This document shows positions 5,717-6,130 of a stretch of DNA of 6,130 nt, piece after piece. This DNA is from an uncultured Bacillaceae bacterium. Its GTDB lineage: Bacteria > Bacillota > Bacilli > Bacillales > Caldibacillaceae. The notes beneath the pieces were generated by a model, which worked only from the letters and a program-made list of their open reading frames with translations, was not told the origin of the DNA and ran no database searches. The translations under genes were made by a program, and so were the position numbers. Each line of letters opens with the position of its first letter. Within the stretch, counting starts at the first letter, position 1. The stretch lies in contig CALKAK010000162.1 of assembly GCA_937983015.1 (NCBI GenBank), positions 1 to 6,130 of the forward strand, written 5' to 3'.

Positions 5717-6130
5717 TTAATCTTCCTCATACCCATTCGGATTCTGTACTTGCCAGCGCCAGGAGTCTTCGCACATTTGTTTCAAATCATATTCCGCTTT
5801 CCAGTTCAACAGGCGATTGGCCTTTTCCGGATTAGCATAACAGATCGCCACATCCCCGGGACGGCGGTCGGTGATTTCATATGGAATTTCTACACCATTG
5901 ACCTCGCTGAATGTTTTCACAATGTCTAATACACTGTAACCCGTTCCCGTTCCCAGGTTGAAAGCTTCAACCCCTTCATGCTTGTCAAGATACTCCAGCG
6001 CTTTAATATGTCCCCGGACAAGATCCACCACATGGATATAGTCCCGCACCCCGGTACCGTCATGGGTATCATAATCATCACCAAAGACGTACAGTTTTTC
6101 CCGTTTCCCGACGGCAACCTGGGTGATATA
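5717..6130 (-). CDS. galE: UDP-glucose 4-epimerase, C-terminal fragment
   Basis: The last 137 codons of galE are present; the gene continues past the window edge. The visible protein begins YITQVAVGKREKLYVFGDDY and continues through DGTGVRDYIHVVDLVRGHIKAL, the most conserved C-terminal stretch of GalE (substrate-binding region). FNLGTGTGYSVLDIV and DRRPGDVAICYANPEKA follow, and the end is WRWQVQNPNGYEED. A GTG within the VRDY motif (6047-6049) could be mistaken for a start, but the open frame with family-specific residues continues through it, so it is an internal valine codon. The enzyme interconverts UDP-glucose and UDP-galactose in the cytoplasm with bound NAD, feeding galactose to wall or exopolysaccharide. 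The N-terminal Rossmann motif and the YxxxK active site lie outside the window. It reads convergently to the SGNH-like gene and shares its terminator, so it forms a transcription unit separate from the minus-strand operon at 1-4414. Confidence 0.95.
   Translation of the reverse strand, partial: YITQVAVGKREKLYVFGDDYDTHDGTGVRDYIHVVDLVRGHIKALEYLDKHEGVEAFNLGTGTGYSVLDIVKTFSEVNGVEIPYEITDRRPGDVAICYANPEKANRLLNWKAEYDLKQMCEDSWRWQVQNPNGYEED

Noticed and set aside
5522..5929. Plus-strand frame crossing the end of the SGNH-like gene, the terminator and antisense galE
   Set aside because: It runs through a strong terminator hairpin and two real genes in other frames; no start site or domain supports it.
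5717..6049. A complete short gene starting at GTG 6049
   Set aside because: The frame stays open to the window edge and the extra residues are conserved GalE sequence, so this is only an internal valine in a truncated galE.
1..6130. CRISPR array, tRNA, rRNA, insertion sequence or prophage
   Set aside because: No spaced direct repeats, tRNA-like cloverleaf, transposase motif or terminal inverted repeats were seen on either strand.

Overview
The window reads as the promoter-proximal end of an exopolysaccharide or capsule operon from a low-GC, Gram-positive, Bacillaceae-like bacterium. The support is strong GGAGG-type ribosome binding sites, one convincing UUG start, sigma-A-like promoters, and the order CapA/CpsC-type activator, CapB/CpsD-type tyrosine kinase, PHP-type tyrosine phosphatase, EpsC/CapD-type sugar-nucleotide dehydratase, then a DegT-type aminotransferase. 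The genus cannot be fixed from this sequence.

Layout. On the minus strand, reading from about 4500 down to 1, lie a membrane activator (3653-4414), its cytoplasmic tyrosine kinase (2971-3660, overlapping the activator by 8 bp), a metal-dependent tyrosine phosphatase (2165-2929), a 173-bp gap rich in inverted repeats (1992-2164), a membrane-bound nucleotide-sugar 4,6-dehydratase (162-1991, UUG start), and the first 40 codons of a PLP aminotransferase cut by the window edge (1-122). A 371-bp AT-rich gap (4415-4785) holds candidate promoters for both directions and two dyads. On the plus strand, 4786-5601 encodes a membrane-anchored SGNH/GDSL-hydrolase-like protein. A strong, probably bidirectional terminator (5662-5712) separates it from the 3' end of a convergent galE (5717-6130, cut by the window edge).

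How the genes fit together. The activator and kinase form the split bacterial tyrosine kinase, and the phosphatase reverses its C-terminal tyrosine phosphorylation; this cycle controls chain length, export or precursor enzymes in known systems. The dehydratase and aminotransferase are the first two steps from UDP-GlcNAc to a UDP-4-amino-4,6-dideoxy sugar (bacillosamine type), a common first sugar on the lipid carrier. GalE supplies UDP-galactose, and the SGNH-like protein is placed to act on the polymer outside the membrane. Glycosyltransferases, flippase and polymerase are not in the window and would be expected beyond position 1.

The gene set itself is a known type. The parts most worth a second look are the structured gap before the dehydratase gene (at the place where eps operons of Bacillus carry an antitermination RNA), the dyads over the operon promoters, and the divergent SGNH-like protein with a non-canonical active-site block.
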